Origin: Chryseobacterium cucumeris
Lineage (GTDB): Bacteria; Bacteroidota; Bacteroidia; Flavobacteriales; Weeksellaceae
Reading direction: 5' to 3'
DNA: 64,000 nucleotides
Assembly: GCF_016775705.1 (NCBI RefSeq)
Contig: NZ_CP068760.1
Location: forward strand, 868,001 to 932,000
In this document: positions 10,860-19,462 of the stretch, piece after piece
Layout of the letters: every line of letters begins with the position of its first letter
How positions within the stretch are numbered: the first letter of the stretch is position 1
The notes under the pieces: model-generated
Databases searched by the model: none
Told to the model about the DNA's origin: nothing
What the model saw: only the letters and a program-made list of their open reading frames with translations
Position numbers and translations under genes: made by a program

Positions 10860-11738
10860 TTATTCAATCTTTTTAACTCCTTTGAACTGTTCTCTAAATT
10901 CGGTTGGAGTTGTCTTTTTGATCGACTTAAATACTTTATTAAAGTTGGCGATATTATTAAAGCCAGCCTCAAAAGCAATTTCAAAAACAGTCAGATTCTT
11001 TTCCATCAACCAGCGTGCAGCATAGCTGATTCTTATCTCGTTAAGATAATTGATAAAGGTTTTTCCTGTTCTTTTTTTAATAAACCTATTGAACGTCACA
11101 TTGCTCATATTCACCAATGATGCTGCATTATCCAGTGTAATTTTGTTTTCAAAATTTTTATGGACAAAATCATGAACCACTTTCATTTTATCATTATCTG
11201 CGAAAGTTTCAAGTTCAATACTATACGAAGATAAAAGTGTTTTATCCTCTGCCACAGCCAGTTCATTCAGAATCTTCATAATTTCTATGAAAGATTCAAA
11301 GCTGTTCATCTTTGAAAGATTGAGAAACGAATCTTTTAGTTTCTCGGCAGTTTCTGTAGAAAAAAGAATTCCCCGGATGGAATCTTTCATGAGATTATTG
11401 ATAGGTTTCAGGATATTTTTCTCCATCAGTGACTGATTAAAGAAATCCTGATTGAATTGTATGGTAATTTCGTGGGTCTTTCTGTTCTTACATCTGTAAT
11501 TAGCCCAGCAATGCGGTAAATTTGGGCCTACCAACACCAATTCTATATTTCCGATCTCTCCGGTATGATCTCCCACCATTCTTTTGTAGCCCTTCCCCTT
11601 ATAAACAAAATTGATTTCTATTTCCGGGTGGTAATGATATGGAAAGTCAAATGAGGCTTTAATCCTGTCAAACACGAGAAAACTGTCCTCAGGAGATAGT
11701 GGAGTTATTTCTCTCAGAATATTTTCTAATTCGCTCAT
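10860..11738 (-). CDS. AraC/XylS-family transcriptional regulator (cupin sensor)
   Basis: A 292-residue regulator. Residues about 20-100 form a cupin-like ligand-binding half (SFDFPYHYHPEIEINFVYKGKGYKRMVGD, LVLVGPNLPHCW). The C-terminal ~100 residues hold the double HTH of the AraC family (ITLDNAASLVNMSNVTFNRF and LTVFEIAFEAGFNNIANFNKVFK, ending PTEFREQF). It lies just upstream of susC on the same strand and divergent from a second AraC-type gene. It is the best local candidate for controlling the mannan locus, but target genes are inferred from position only. Confidence 0.88.
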   Translation of the reverse strand: MSELENILREITPLSPEDSFLVFDRIKASFDFPYHYHPEIEINFVYKGKGYKRMVGDHTGEIGNIELVLVGPNLPHCWANYRCKNRKTHEITIQFNQDFFNQSLMEKNILKPINNLMKDSIRGILFSTETAEKLKDSFLNLSKMNSFESFIEIMKILNELAVAEDKTLLSSYSIELETFADNDKMKVVHDFVHKNFENKITLDNAASLVNMSNVTFNRFIKKRTGKTFINYLNEIRISYAARWLMEKNLTVFEIAFEAGFNNIANFNKVFKSIKKTTPTEFREQFKGVKKIE

Positions 11739-11939
11739 ACAGGCAGTTATGAAAAAAAGTTAATACTTTTAGGTTACAATACAAATCTTTGTAAAAATGA
11801 TAAAATAATATCAATGTAAAAACATATTTCCAATTTATTTTTATTTCAATTTTATATATCAAACATAAGAAATCATAGGTTGGATAATTTAATACGGATC
11901 AAATCATGCTTTTTTGTATCTTTAAACTAAAGTTAAAGG

Positions 11940-12806
11940 ATGCCGCAACAGCTTATTTTTGAAGACCACTATAAAAGACTCGGACTGGAAGTATTTTCAG
12001 AAGAAAATCTGGAGAATTTCAACGGAAGTCGGTTCTCTTCAGATATTAAAGTATTTTTTATTCCTTCAGGATATGAACTTACAGTAGATTTTAATCATTA
12101 TAAAACAAAGAAACCTTCACTTTTCTTCCTCACCAACCAACATTTGAGTATCCAAAAAGGCAAAGATGAATCTATTCTTCTTTTCTACAACCGCGATTTC
12201 TACTGTATCCAGATCCATGATAAGGAAGTGGCGTGTGACGGGCTTCTTTTTCATAATGTATTTGAAATTCCTTATGTGGAACTTGACAACTCAGAAGCCA
12301 CACTTATAAAATCCCTGTTCCAGAATATTCAGGATGAACTTGAAGGGAAGGATTCTTCCGCAGAAGAAATGATCAGAACCTATGTAAAACAAATCATCAT
12401 TAGGGCTACCCGCAAGTGGAAGAAACAAAATCTGGATAATGATACGCTCAGAATACCAGGCAGTGAGCTTGATATTTTCAGAGATTTCAGCAGACATCTG
12501 GAAATTCATTTCAGAGAAAAACATAATGTCGCTGATTATGCAGAGCTTCTTCACATCGCTCCGAAAACTTTAACTCATAAATTTAAAAACTTAAAGCTGG
12601 AGTCTCCCAACCAGTTTATCATTAACAGAATTTTATTAGAAGCAAAAAGGTTACTTTTTTATACGGATAAACCTGTCAAAGAAATTGCTTATGATCTGGG
12701 TTATGAAGATCCGGCTTATTTCAACCGCCTTTTCACCAATAAAACAGGAAGCACTCCCGCAAATTTCAAAAAAAACTATAACACGGGAAAAAAGTACAAT
12801 ATTTAA
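11940..12806 (+). CDS. AraC-family transcriptional regulator
   Basis: A 288-residue protein whose C-terminal ~100 residues show the AraC HTH pair (HNVADYAELLHIAPKTLTH; KPVKEIAYDLGYEDPAYFNRLF; ending GSTPANFKK). The N-terminal half is a degenerate AraC_binding-type domain (VFFIPSGYELTVDFNHYKTKKPSLFFLTNQHLSIQKG). It is transcribed divergently from the AraC gene at 10860-11738 across a 201-bp spacer. The next gene encodes an OsmC-type protein with its own promoter, so the ligand and target are unknown. Confidence 0.85.
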   Translation: MPQQLIFEDHYKRLGLEVFSEENLENFNGSRFSSDIKVFFIPSGYELTVDFNHYKTKKPSLFFLTNQHLSIQKGKDESILLFYNRDFYCIQIHDKEVACDGLLFHNVFEIPYVELDNSEATLIKSLFQNIQDELEGKDSSAEEMIRTYVKQIIIRATRKWKKQNLDNDTLRIPGSELDIFRDFSRHLEIHFREKHNVADYAELLHIAPKTLTHKFKNLKLESPNQFIINRILLEAKRLLFYTDKPVKEIAYDLGYEDPAYFNRLFTNKTGSTPANFKKNYNTGKKYNI

Positions 12807-12819
12807 GTCTTTTTATCTA

Positions 12820-12850
12820 TTGAAAACTCCTTATCACAGACATACCTTTG
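12820..12850 (+). promoter_or_regulatory. Promoter for the OsmC gene
   Basis: TTG at 12820-12822 is followed after 20 bp by TACCTTTG at 12843-12850, a textbook Bacteroidota promoter (-33 TTG, -7 TAnnTTTG). Transcription would begin about 40-45 nt before the OsmC ATG at 12898. This rules out the in-frame upstream ATG at 12685, which lies inside the preceding AraC gene. Confidence 0.65.
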
Positions 12851-12897
12851 TAACATCAAAATCAAACAACAATACTAAATACAAAAAAACAAACATT

Positions 12898-13317
12898 ATG
12901 AGACGTAACGCAACAGCCGTTTGGAACGGTACTATTAAAGAAGGAAAAGGACATTTAACGACTCAGAGTACAACTTTAAACCAGACTCAATATTCTTTCA
13001 ACAGTCGTTTTGCGGATGGTGTAGGTACCAACCCCGAAGAATTACTGGCAGCAGCCCATGCAGGATGCTTCACGATGAAACTGGATGCCGAATTATCTCA
13101 GGCAGGTTATAATCCTGAAGAATTAAAGACGACTTCTGTCATTACCCTTGATCCCAATATTGGTAAGATTACAAAATCTGAATTGACATTAACCGCTAAA
13201 GTGCCGGGAATCTCAGAAGAGGAATTCCAGAAATTTGCGAAAATTGCAGAAGAAGGATGCCCTGTAAGCGCCGCATTTAACTTTGAAATTACACTGAATG
13301 CTACTTTGGAAAACTAA
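12898..13317 (+). CDS. OsmC-family organic hydroperoxide-resistance protein
   Basis: A 139-residue protein starting [18 protein letters not shown]. The OsmC/Ohr fold is recognisable from [20 protein letters not shown], holding the first redox cysteine in AHAGCF, and from [11 protein letters not shown], holding the second. These proteins reduce organic hydroperoxides with a cysteine pair. Length is typical for OsmC. It has its own promoter and is followed by a terminator, so it is monocistronic. Confidence 0.93.
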   Translation: MRRNATAVWNGTIKEGKGHLTTQSTTLNQTQYSFNSRFADGVGTNPEELLAAAHAGCFTMKLDAELSQAGYNPEELKTTSVITLDPNIGKITKSELTLTAKVPGISEEEFQKFAKIAEEGCPVSAAFNFEITLNATLEN

Positions 13318-13343
13318 TTTAAGTATTCATTCAATATCAATAG

Positions 13344-13368
13344 AAACGGGCTAAAAGTCCGTTTTTTT
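13344..13368 (+). terminator. Rho-independent terminator after the OsmC gene
   Basis: Inverted repeat AAACGGGC ... GTCCGTTT (one mismatch) with a short A-rich loop, followed directly by a run of T. It lies about 25 bp after the OsmC stop codon. Confidence 0.7.
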
Positions 13369-13441
13369 AATTTAAAAAAAATCCATTGGCTTCAGCCAAA
13401 ACTTAAATCCAAAACATTCAAATTAATTATTCGTCCTCAAT

Positions 13442-13476
13442 AAAAATATACCGAGTGGTATATTTTTGTATATTTG
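13442..13476 (+). promoter_or_regulatory. TetR operator overlapping its promoter
   Basis: A perfect 11-bp inverted repeat AAAAATATACC / GGTATATTTTT (13442-13452 and 13457-13467) is separated by GAGT, the size and style of a TetR-family operator. It overlaps two candidate -7 elements, TATTTTTG (13461-13468) and TATATTTG (13469-13476), just before the TetR-type gene at 13498. Binding would block transcription, so negative autoregulation is expected. Confidence 0.75.
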
Positions 13477-13497
13477 CATCATATTTAAACATTTATA

Positions 13498-14103
13498 ATG
13501 TCAAAGGCAGAAAAAACAAAACAGCATATCATTGAGAAAACAGCAACTCTTTTTAATACCAAGGGTTATATTTCCACATCGCTGTCTGACATTACCCAAG
13601 CAACCGGATTGACGAAAGGCAGCATTTATGGAAATTTTGAAAACAAGGATGAAGTAGCCATTGAGGTTTATAAATACAATGCCGCCGTGTTGAGTAAAAC
13701 CCTCAGCCGCTCCTTTGGCAATGAATTCCCTACGTCATTGGATAAGCTCCATGCATTTATAGATTTTTACCGAAAAAACTGGACGTTTGTCTTTGCCAAC
13801 GGCGGATGTCCGCTGATGAATGCTGCTACGGAAGCTGATGATTCATTTCCTGCTTTAAAAACTCAGGTGAAAAGGTCTTTTACACAATGGATGACCAAAA
13901 TATCAACTACTATCGCTGAGGGCCAAAATAAAGGTGAAATTGATCAAAAAATCAATGCTGAGCAATATGCTTCCCTGTTCATCATGCTTATTGAAGGTGG
14001 AATTCTGCTTTCAAAAACAATGGGAGATCAAAGTTATCTCAACCATGCCTTGGATAAGGTTGCCCAAATGATTGATCATGAACTCAATATTCTTCCATCA
14101 TAA
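13498..14103 (+). CDS. TetR/AcrR-family transcriptional repressor
   Basis: A 201-residue protein with the TetR HTH at the N-terminus (KQHIIEKTATLFNTKGY; TSLSDITQATGLTKGSIYGNF) and a helical ligand-binding domain with a TetR_C-like HALDKV/MIDHEL end. A perfect operator-like palindrome overlaps its promoter. The thiolase gene begins 10 bp after its stop codon and is surely co-transcribed, with FabF following. The regulator therefore probably responds to an acyl-CoA or related hydrophobic compound. The ligand is an inference. Confidence 0.9.
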   Translation: MSKAEKTKQHIIEKTATLFNTKGYISTSLSDITQATGLTKGSIYGNFENKDEVAIEVYKYNAAVLSKTLSRSFGNEFPTSLDKLHAFIDFYRKNWTFVFANGGCPLMNAATEADDSFPALKTQVKRSFTQWMTKISTTIAEGQNKGEIDQKINAEQYASLFIMLIEGGILLSKTMGDQSYLNHALDKVAQMIDHELNILPS

Positions 14104-14113
14104 ATTACACCAT

Positions 14114-15382
14114 ATGGAAACAAAAAAAGTGGCTATTGTAGGATACAACAGAATTCCTTTTGCCAGAATGAATACCGCTTATTCAGAGCAGGGAAATCAG
14201 GATCTTCTGCTTGCTTCTCTGAACGGATTAATAGACCGTTATCACTTAAAAGGAAAACGACTCGGAGAGGTTGCCGGCGGCGCAGTCATTAAACATATTT
14301 CCGAAAGCAACCTCATCAGGGAAACGGTGATGAATACAACGCTGGATCCCGCTACTCCTGCCTGTGATCTTCAGCAGGCATGTGATACAGGAATTGAAGC
14401 AGCTGTTTATATTGGGAATAAAATTGCCCTGGGTCAGATAGACTGTGGTATTGCATGCGGTGTGGAAGCCATGAGCAATATTCCATTTGAGTCTTCACCA
14501 AGGTTAAGAAAAGCCATGCTCAAAGCCAATAAAGAGAAATCAGCGTTTGGAAAAATAAAACAACTGCTAAGCCCGAAGCTGAAAGACTGGATGCCCATTC
14601 CTTATAGAGGGCAGGAACCCAAAACAGGTCTTGTGATGGGTGAACATACAGAAATTACTGCCCAATATTACAATATACCAAGAGAAGAACAAGATCAACT
14701 GGCATTAAAAAGCCATCAGAACATGGCAAAAGCTTATGATGAGGGATTTTTTGATGATATGATCACTCCAGCTTTTGGGCTGGATAAAGATAATAATCTG
14801 AGACGTGACAGCAGTATTGAAAAATTATCGCAGCTGAAACCTGCTTTTGATAAGCAAAACGGAACCTTAACGGCAGGAAATTCAACTCCTTTTACAGATG
14901 GTGCTTCTGCAGTTTTGCTGGCCAGCGAAGAATGGGCGATAGCCAATAATCTTCCCGTCTTAGCTTATATCACTTTTTTAGAGCTGGCAGGAATAGAATA
15001 TGTTGAAAATAAACAGGATTTACTTCTAGCTCCTGTTTTTGCAGCAGAGAGAATGCTTAAAAAAGCAGGTATGAATTTGTCAGACTTTGATTACTACGAA
15101 ATTCATGAAGCATTTGCAGCACAGGTCCTGGCTACCATAAAAATCTGGGAAAATGATGAGCTGGCCAAAAAGTTCGGATTGGAAAAAGCGCTGGGAAAAA
15201 TAGACAGAAATAAACTGAATGTAAAAGGAGGAAGCCTTGCAGCCGCCCATCCTTTTGCTGCAACCGGAGGAAGAATTATCGCAACACTGGCAAAATTACT
15301 TCATGAAAAAGGCAGTGGAAAAGGGTTTATATCCATTTGTGCAGCCCGTGGGCAGGGAGTAACGATGATTTTGGAAAAGTAA
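14114..15382 (+). CDS. Thiolase family acetyl-CoA C-acyltransferase (FadI-like)
   Basis: A 422-residue thiolase starting METKKVAIVGYNRIPFARM, which is 10 bp after the TetR stop. An upstream in-frame ATG lies inside the TetR gene and is rejected. The nucleophilic cysteine sits in LQQACDTGIEAA. The catalytic histidines and second cysteine are in YEIHEAFAAQ, AHPFAATGGR and SICAARGQGV. It would catalyse 3-ketoacyl-CoA thiolysis or its reverse; similarity to FadI rather than PhaA is suggested by the internal insert (SPKLKDWMPIPYRGQEPKTGLVMGEHTE). The TetR-thiolase pairing suggests regulated fatty acid turnover. Confidence 0.9.
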   Translation: METKKVAIVGYNRIPFARMNTAYSEQGNQDLLLASLNGLIDRYHLKGKRLGEVAGGAVIKHISESNLIRETVMNTTLDPATPACDLQQACDTGIEAAVYIGNKIALGQIDCGIACGVEAMSNIPFESSPRLRKAMLKANKEKSAFGKIKQLLSPKLKDWMPIPYRGQEPKTGLVMGEHTEITAQYYNIPREEQDQLALKSHQNMAKAYDEGFFDDMITPAFGLDKDNNLRRDSSIEKLSQLKPAFDKQNGTLTAGNSTPFTDGASAVLLASEEWAIANNLPVLAYITFLELAGIEYVENKQDLLLAPVFAAERMLKKAGMNLSDFDYYEIHEAFAAQVLATIKIWENDELAKKFGLEKALGKIDRNKLNVKGGSLAAAHPFAATGGRIIATLAKLLHEKGSGKGFISICAARGQGVTMILEK

Positions 15383-15584
15383 TAAAAGCCTCATCCTATA
15401 TTCAAAAGAGCAGATTCTTTTATTATGCAGTAAATAATATGATTGATTATTCGTCTGCAGAGAAAGAAAATTGATAATATTGCAGTGCAAAAATTAGCTG
15501 ATAAAAGAAGTAATTAAAATAAAACATGGGATAAACAGGGTTTATCTTATGAAAGTCTAATCTATTAAAAAATAGTAACTACAT

Positions 15585-16826
15585 ATGAAGAGAGTTGTCA
15601 TTACAGGATTAGGTGCTGTGACACCTTTGGGAAATAATGTTGAAGATTTTTGGCAAAACAGTATTAAAGGAGTCAGCGGAGCAGGACTCATTACCCATTT
15701 CGATACGGAAAAATTTAAAGTACATTTTGCCTGTGAGGTAAAAGGCTTTGATCCAAAAGTATATCTGAATCATAACGAAATCAAGAGAAGTGATCTGTTT
15801 ACACAATATGCCATGTATGCTTCTGCGGAAGCGATTCAGGATTCAGGCCTGGAGCTTGAAAAAATGGATCCCTTCGACACAGGAGTCATCTGGGGAACAG
15901 GACAGGGCGGAATGTGGACTTTTGAAAAGGAAGTGATGGATTTCGCTGCAGGTGATGGAACGCCACGTTTCAATCCTTTCTTTGTACCGAAGTTTATCGC
16001 CAATATGGCTTCGGGAATGATTTCTATGAAATATGGTCTTCAGGGAATCAATTATACAACAGTTTCTGCCTGTGCTACAGGAAATACGGCATTGATGGAT
16101 GCCTTCAATTATATCCGTTTGGGAAAAGCCAAAGTAATCATCAGCGGTGGTTCTGAAGCAGCTATCACTCCGGCTTCTATCGGAGGGTTCTCTATTATGA
16201 AGGCCATGTCGACAAGAAATGATGATTTTACAACGGCCAGCCGACCTTACGATGCAGACAGAGACGGATTTGTAATGGGTGAAGGTGCAGGAGCCCTGGT
16301 GCTTGAAGAATATGAACATGCTGTTGCCAGAGGAGCAAAAATTTATGCAGAATTAGCAGGAGCCGCCATGACTGCAGACGCTTACCACATGACAGCACCT
16401 CATCCTGATGGCGTTGGAGCTATAAAAGCAATGCAGCTGGCAGTGAAAGAAGCAGGAGCCAATATGGAAGATATTGATTATATTAACCCTCATGCTACTT
16501 CCACTCCATTAGGAGATATGGTTGAATTAACAGCCATCAATAAAGCATTTAAGGGAAGTAAAAACCTTGATATCAGTGCCACAAAATCCATGACCGGCCA
16601 CTTATTGGGTGCTGCAGGAGCGGTGGAAGCCATTCTTTCAATCAAAGCGATTCAGAATGGAATTATTCCTCCAACGATTAATCTTCACAATATTGATGAA
16701 AGTATTCCTAAGGATATCAATATCGTTTTCGGAGAAGCGAAAGAAAAGAACATCAATTTTGCGTTGAGTAATGCCTTTGGATTCGGAGGACATAATGCCA
16801 CTGTAGTATTTAAGAAATTCAGCTAA
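15585..16826 (+). CDS. fabF: Beta-ketoacyl-ACP synthase II
   Basis: A 413-residue KAS II-type condensing enzyme. The Cys-His-His triad is present: VSACATGNTA (nucleophile), INPHATSTPLGD and KSMTGHLLGAAGAVEA; the C-terminus is NAFGFGGHNATVVF. The length matches FabF. It sits 202 bp downstream of the thiolase gene. Because a genome normally has a housekeeping fabF next to acpP, this may be a second copy tied to the TetR-regulated lipid genes; acpP is not present here. Confidence 0.93.
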   Translation: MKRVVITGLGAVTPLGNNVEDFWQNSIKGVSGAGLITHFDTEKFKVHFACEVKGFDPKVYLNHNEIKRSDLFTQYAMYASAEAIQDSGLELEKMDPFDTGVIWGTGQGGMWTFEKEVMDFAAGDGTPRFNPFFVPKFIANMASGMISMKYGLQGINYTTVSACATGNTALMDAFNYIRLGKAKVIISGGSEAAITPASIGGFSIMKAMSTRNDDFTTASRPYDADRDGFVMGEGAGALVLEEYEHAVARGAKIYAELAGAAMTADAYHMTAPHPDGVGAIKAMQLAVKEAGANMEDIDYINPHATSTPLGDMVELTAINKAFKGSKNLDISATKSMTGHLLGAAGAVEAILSIKAIQNGIIPPTINLHNIDESIPKDINIVFGEAKEKNINFALSNAFGFGGHNATVVFKKFS

Positions 16827-16842
16827 TCAGATTAAATAATTG

Positions 16843-16877
16843 AAAATCCCTGTATGAGAACCATGCAGGGATTTTTT
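16843..16877 (+). terminator. Terminator after fabF
   Basis: AAAATCCCTG and CAGGGATTTT form the stem (with a T/G mismatch near the loop), followed by a T-rich run. It lies 17 bp after the stop codon. Confidence 0.75.
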
Positions 16878-16964
16878 ATTTATTTTAAAATTTAAAAAGC
16901 AGCCAAAACTGACTGCTTCAAACATAACGAATTATATACCCCTTATAAAGAGATTGACTTGTAA

Positions 16965-17444
16965 CTATTGAGCATCCGGGATAAAAAAATCATCGGCATT
17001 TTCAGCAATCGGAATATAGAGTCTCTCCCATTCTTTGCTTTTCACCATATCCCAGCTGTGGCCGGTTCCTTTAAGGTCTTCTGCAAGAAGAACTACTCCC
17101 GGTTTAATCATAAAAGTAGAACCATCTGTTACTTTAAATCGTATATTGCCCTTGATGGTAATCACATATTGTCTTCTGGGAGCCGGATGTGCATTTTTTT
17201 CCCACTCCTCCGTTTTATTGCTCATCCAGAATGTTGTGGTATTCATATGTTTAAGAGTAGGTATTTTCCCTTTCTCAAAAGAGCATGAGCCGTCAGGATT
17301 ATTAATTAATCTTATGGCAGGAATAAACTCAGTGGAGCTCTCCGCAGTAACGCTCACATGGTTGTGTTTTTTATGTTGTGCATTCATAAATCCTACAGTA
17401 CTTACTACTAAAACAAGGCTTAAGCCCTTAATGATGTTTTTCAT
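16965..17444 (-). CDS. Secreted cupin-domain protein
   Basis: A 159-residue protein with signal peptide MKNIIKGLSLVLVVSTVGFMNAQ and a single beta-barrel cupin-like domain (PAPRRQYVITIKGNIRFKV followed by FMIKPGVVLLAEDLKGTGHSW). The pattern resembles bacterial 'cupin' proteins with a GxGHxW end. Substrate and metal are unknown. It is the last gene of a three-gene minus-strand operon (porin, Dabb, cupin). Confidence 0.65.
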   Translation of the reverse strand: MKNIIKGLSLVLVVSTVGFMNAQHKKHNHVSVTAESSTEFIPAIRLINNPDGSCSFEKGKIPTLKHMNTTTFWMSNKTEEWEKNAHPAPRRQYVITIKGNIRFKVTDGSTFMIKPGVVLLAEDLKGTGHSWDMVKSKEWERLYIPIAENADDFFIPDAQ

Positions 17445-17465
17445 TATAAATTTAAATTTTTATTT

Positions 17466-17891
17466 TTAATTATAAACAGTATCGTAAACCAGCATTCTGT
17501 CAAAGAATGGTTTATATTTCTGAACCAAAGCAAGATGTTCAGGAAGTTTCCCATACGCTTCAAGCTCTTCCAGACTATCGAATTCCATAGAAGCATTATA
17601 AGTAAATGTGCTGTCTAAAACGCTTCTCGGGCTGGAAGCTGCCGGCTTTCCGTAACGGAGATTCTTCTGATAAGGAAGCTTTTTAAGGCCTTCAAAAAAA
17701 TTTTCAAACTCTTTTACTTCAGGCCCGGAAAGGTCTTTTCTAAGCCAGAACAACAAATAATGGAAGTACACTTTTTTCTTTTTTTTAGGATTAAACATGG
17801 GTAAAGCAGAGGCAAACATATTTCCTGAGATCAGCAGCAAAGCAGAAGCCTGGACTGAGCGAAATAAAAATTTTCTTCTTTCCATTGTCAT
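17466..17891 (-). CDS. Exported Dabb-family (A/B barrel) protein
   Basis: A 141-residue protein with an N-terminal MERRKFLFRSVQASALLLISG segment, a Tat-like signal. It is followed by a ferredoxin-like alpha/beta domain of the stress-responsive A/B barrel (Dabb) type (VYFHYLLFWLRKDLSGPEVKEFENFFEGL; SMEFDSLEELEAYGKLPEHLALVQKYKPFFDRMLVYD). Translation may start at the third codon (MERRKF) as easily as at the first. It starts 5 bp after the porin stop codon, so the two are translationally linked. The reaction is unknown. Confidence 0.7.
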   Translation of the reverse strand: MTMERRKFLFRSVQASALLLISGNMFASALPMFNPKKKKKVYFHYLLFWLRKDLSGPEVKEFENFFEGLKKLPYQKNLRYGKPAASSPRSVLDSTFTYNASMEFDSLEELEAYGKLPEHLALVQKYKPFFDRMLVYDTVYN

Positions 17892-17896
17892 TTATT

Positions 17897-19225
17897 TTAA
17901 TTAAAATCTATTCTGTATTTAAGGACAAACTGCCATTTCCGATCAGAAACTACGGCATTGTTTGAAGGGTCATTGGTGTAAACAGGTCTGTTCTGAGCGT
18001 CAAAGGTTAAACGGGAAGACATTCCGTTCATCAGCAGAGATATTCCTGCATCATAGATCACAGCATTATCATGAAGTCCTTTCAGATCTGACAGCTGCAT
18101 TCCTACGGCAGGCTGAAGCTGAAGACTTTTCTTTTCTTTGTCCAGATAAGGCAGGGTTCCTCCAAGTTGTACATAATATGTATTTCCGGTTCCGATAACA
18201 GGCATTGCATTTCCTGCTCCATTCAGACTCGCTTGTGTCACATCTACAGAAGTTGCAGGATTATTGGTACCAACATACCGGATATAATTGGGTCCGTAGT
18301 CGTTATGCATCGCCATCCCATAAGCGCTTATTGACGTTCCTTTTTCTTTATTCAGTGGTGCATCATAAAATAAATCTACTGCAAAGCTTTTCATATCATC
18401 ATTCACTGTATTTTTACCGGAATCCAGATGCCATAATGCATTGTGAATATAATCAAACCCGGCTCCCAGACTCAGTACATTCTTCTTCCCTACATAAGTT
18501 CCTGCATTAAAGGGAGTGGAAATATTTTCCTTGTCCAAAAAAGCATATCTGAAATATCCTGAGAAGTCTTTTCCTGGGGAGTTTTTACTAAAGGAAGCTA
18601 CATTCAGTTTCGGATCAGAAGTTGCCATGGTATAAGGATCAGCCAGTACCAGACGATAATCAAATCTTCCGAGCTGTCCTTTAATATAGGCACTCAATTC
18701 CCTTACGGTATAATCTGTTGCTCCCGCATTGGAGGTTGCATAAGCTGGCAGGTCGTATAACAGCGTATTCAAAGGTCCTGTAGTAAATCTTGAAAGGCCG
18801 CGCCATGTAGAACGTCCTGCCCCAAAAGCAATTTTATCATTAAAAGCGTATTCAGCATAAGCATCCAAAAGGTCAAAATAGTTACTTCCTTTTGCATTGA
18901 CATTCACGTTGGTAGTTCCACCCTGCAATACAAACATCAGCTTTTCTGTTGGCTTATAAGTCATTTTTACACGAACCCTTCTAAGCGAAAGGTCAGACAG
19001 GTCTGATTTTGCTTCGTTATTGACAAGGCTTCCAGGGTTAAGCTGGGTATATCTGGCCCACAATTCTGCATATCCGCTAAAGGAAATATATCTTGAGTGA
19101 TCTTCATTGAAATAATGAGTCAATCCGGGATTATTAAAATCATTTTTTTTCTGGGCTTCTAATTTCCCCATAAGTCCTAATAAGGAAAACAACGCAATTG
19201 CTGTTTTGAAAGAGGTAGTCTTCAT
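17897..19225 (-). CDS. Outer-membrane porin (OprO/P-like beta-barrel)
   Basis: A 442-residue protein with a cleavable signal peptide (MKTTSFKTAIALFSLLGLMGKLEAQ), then alternating amphipathic strands typical of a porin (LRRVRVKMTYKPTEKLMFVLQGG; NDKIAFGAGRSTWRGLSR) and a strand-like C-terminus KWQFVLKYRIDFN. It heads the porin-Dabb-cupin operon. A -7-like element (TAATTTTG, minus strand 19270-19263) lies about 40 bp upstream of the ATG, preceded by four phased repeats that probably bind the divergent response regulator. The transported solute is unknown. Confidence 0.75.
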   Translation of the reverse strand: MKTTSFKTAIALFSLLGLMGKLEAQKKNDFNNPGLTHYFNEDHSRYISFSGYAELWARYTQLNPGSLVNNEAKSDLSDLSLRRVRVKMTYKPTEKLMFVLQGGTTNVNVNAKGSNYFDLLDAYAEYAFNDKIAFGAGRSTWRGLSRFTTGPLNTLLYDLPAYATSNAGATDYTVRELSAYIKGQLGRFDYRLVLADPYTMATSDPKLNVASFSKNSPGKDFSGYFRYAFLDKENISTPFNAGTYVGKKNVLSLGAGFDYIHNALWHLDSGKNTVNDDMKSFAVDLFYDAPLNKEKGTSISAYGMAMHNDYGPNYIRYVGTNNPATSVDVTQASLNGAGNAMPVIGTGNTYYVQLGGTLPYLDKEKKSLQLQPAVGMQLSDLKGLHDNAVIYDAGISLLMNGMSSRLTFDAQNRPVYTNDPSNNAVVSDRKWQFVLKYRIDFN

Positions 19226-19262
19226 ATTTTTCTATTCTTATCTTTTGTTGATTTCAACGGGA

Positions 19263-19375
19263 CAAAATTAGATTGCTAAAAGGCCGACAGGTATTAGAAA
19301 TCTATTAGAAACCTTATAGAAAACTATTAAAAGGGGGAATGTTTTCTGATAAAAGAAAAATATAAAATACCTTTG
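19263..19375. promoter_or_regulatory. Divergent control region with four 11-bp-phased direct repeats
   Basis: Between the porin and response-regulator genes four near-identical units recur every 11 bp: TATTAGAAA at 19292 and 19303, TTATAGAAA at 19314 and TATTAAAAG at 19325. Tandem repeats of about one helical turn are the classic target of OmpR-type response regulators. They lie 22-63 bp upstream of the porin -7 element (TAATTTTG on the minus strand, 19270-19263) and 35-76 bp upstream of the response-regulator -7 element (TACCTTTG, 19368-19375). Both operons are therefore probably controlled by the encoded regulator. Confidence 0.65.
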
Positions 19376-19462
19376 TACAGTGCTTTGGGAATAAATGAAA
19401 GTCCGGCTTTTAAAATCAAAAAAACGTTTGAAAACCAACACCCTTATTCATCGTATTTCTTT

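Noticed and set aside
19373..19462. Upstream start for the response regulator
   Set aside because: The ATG overlaps the TACCTTTG promoter element; the receiver domain starts at the later ATG at 19463.
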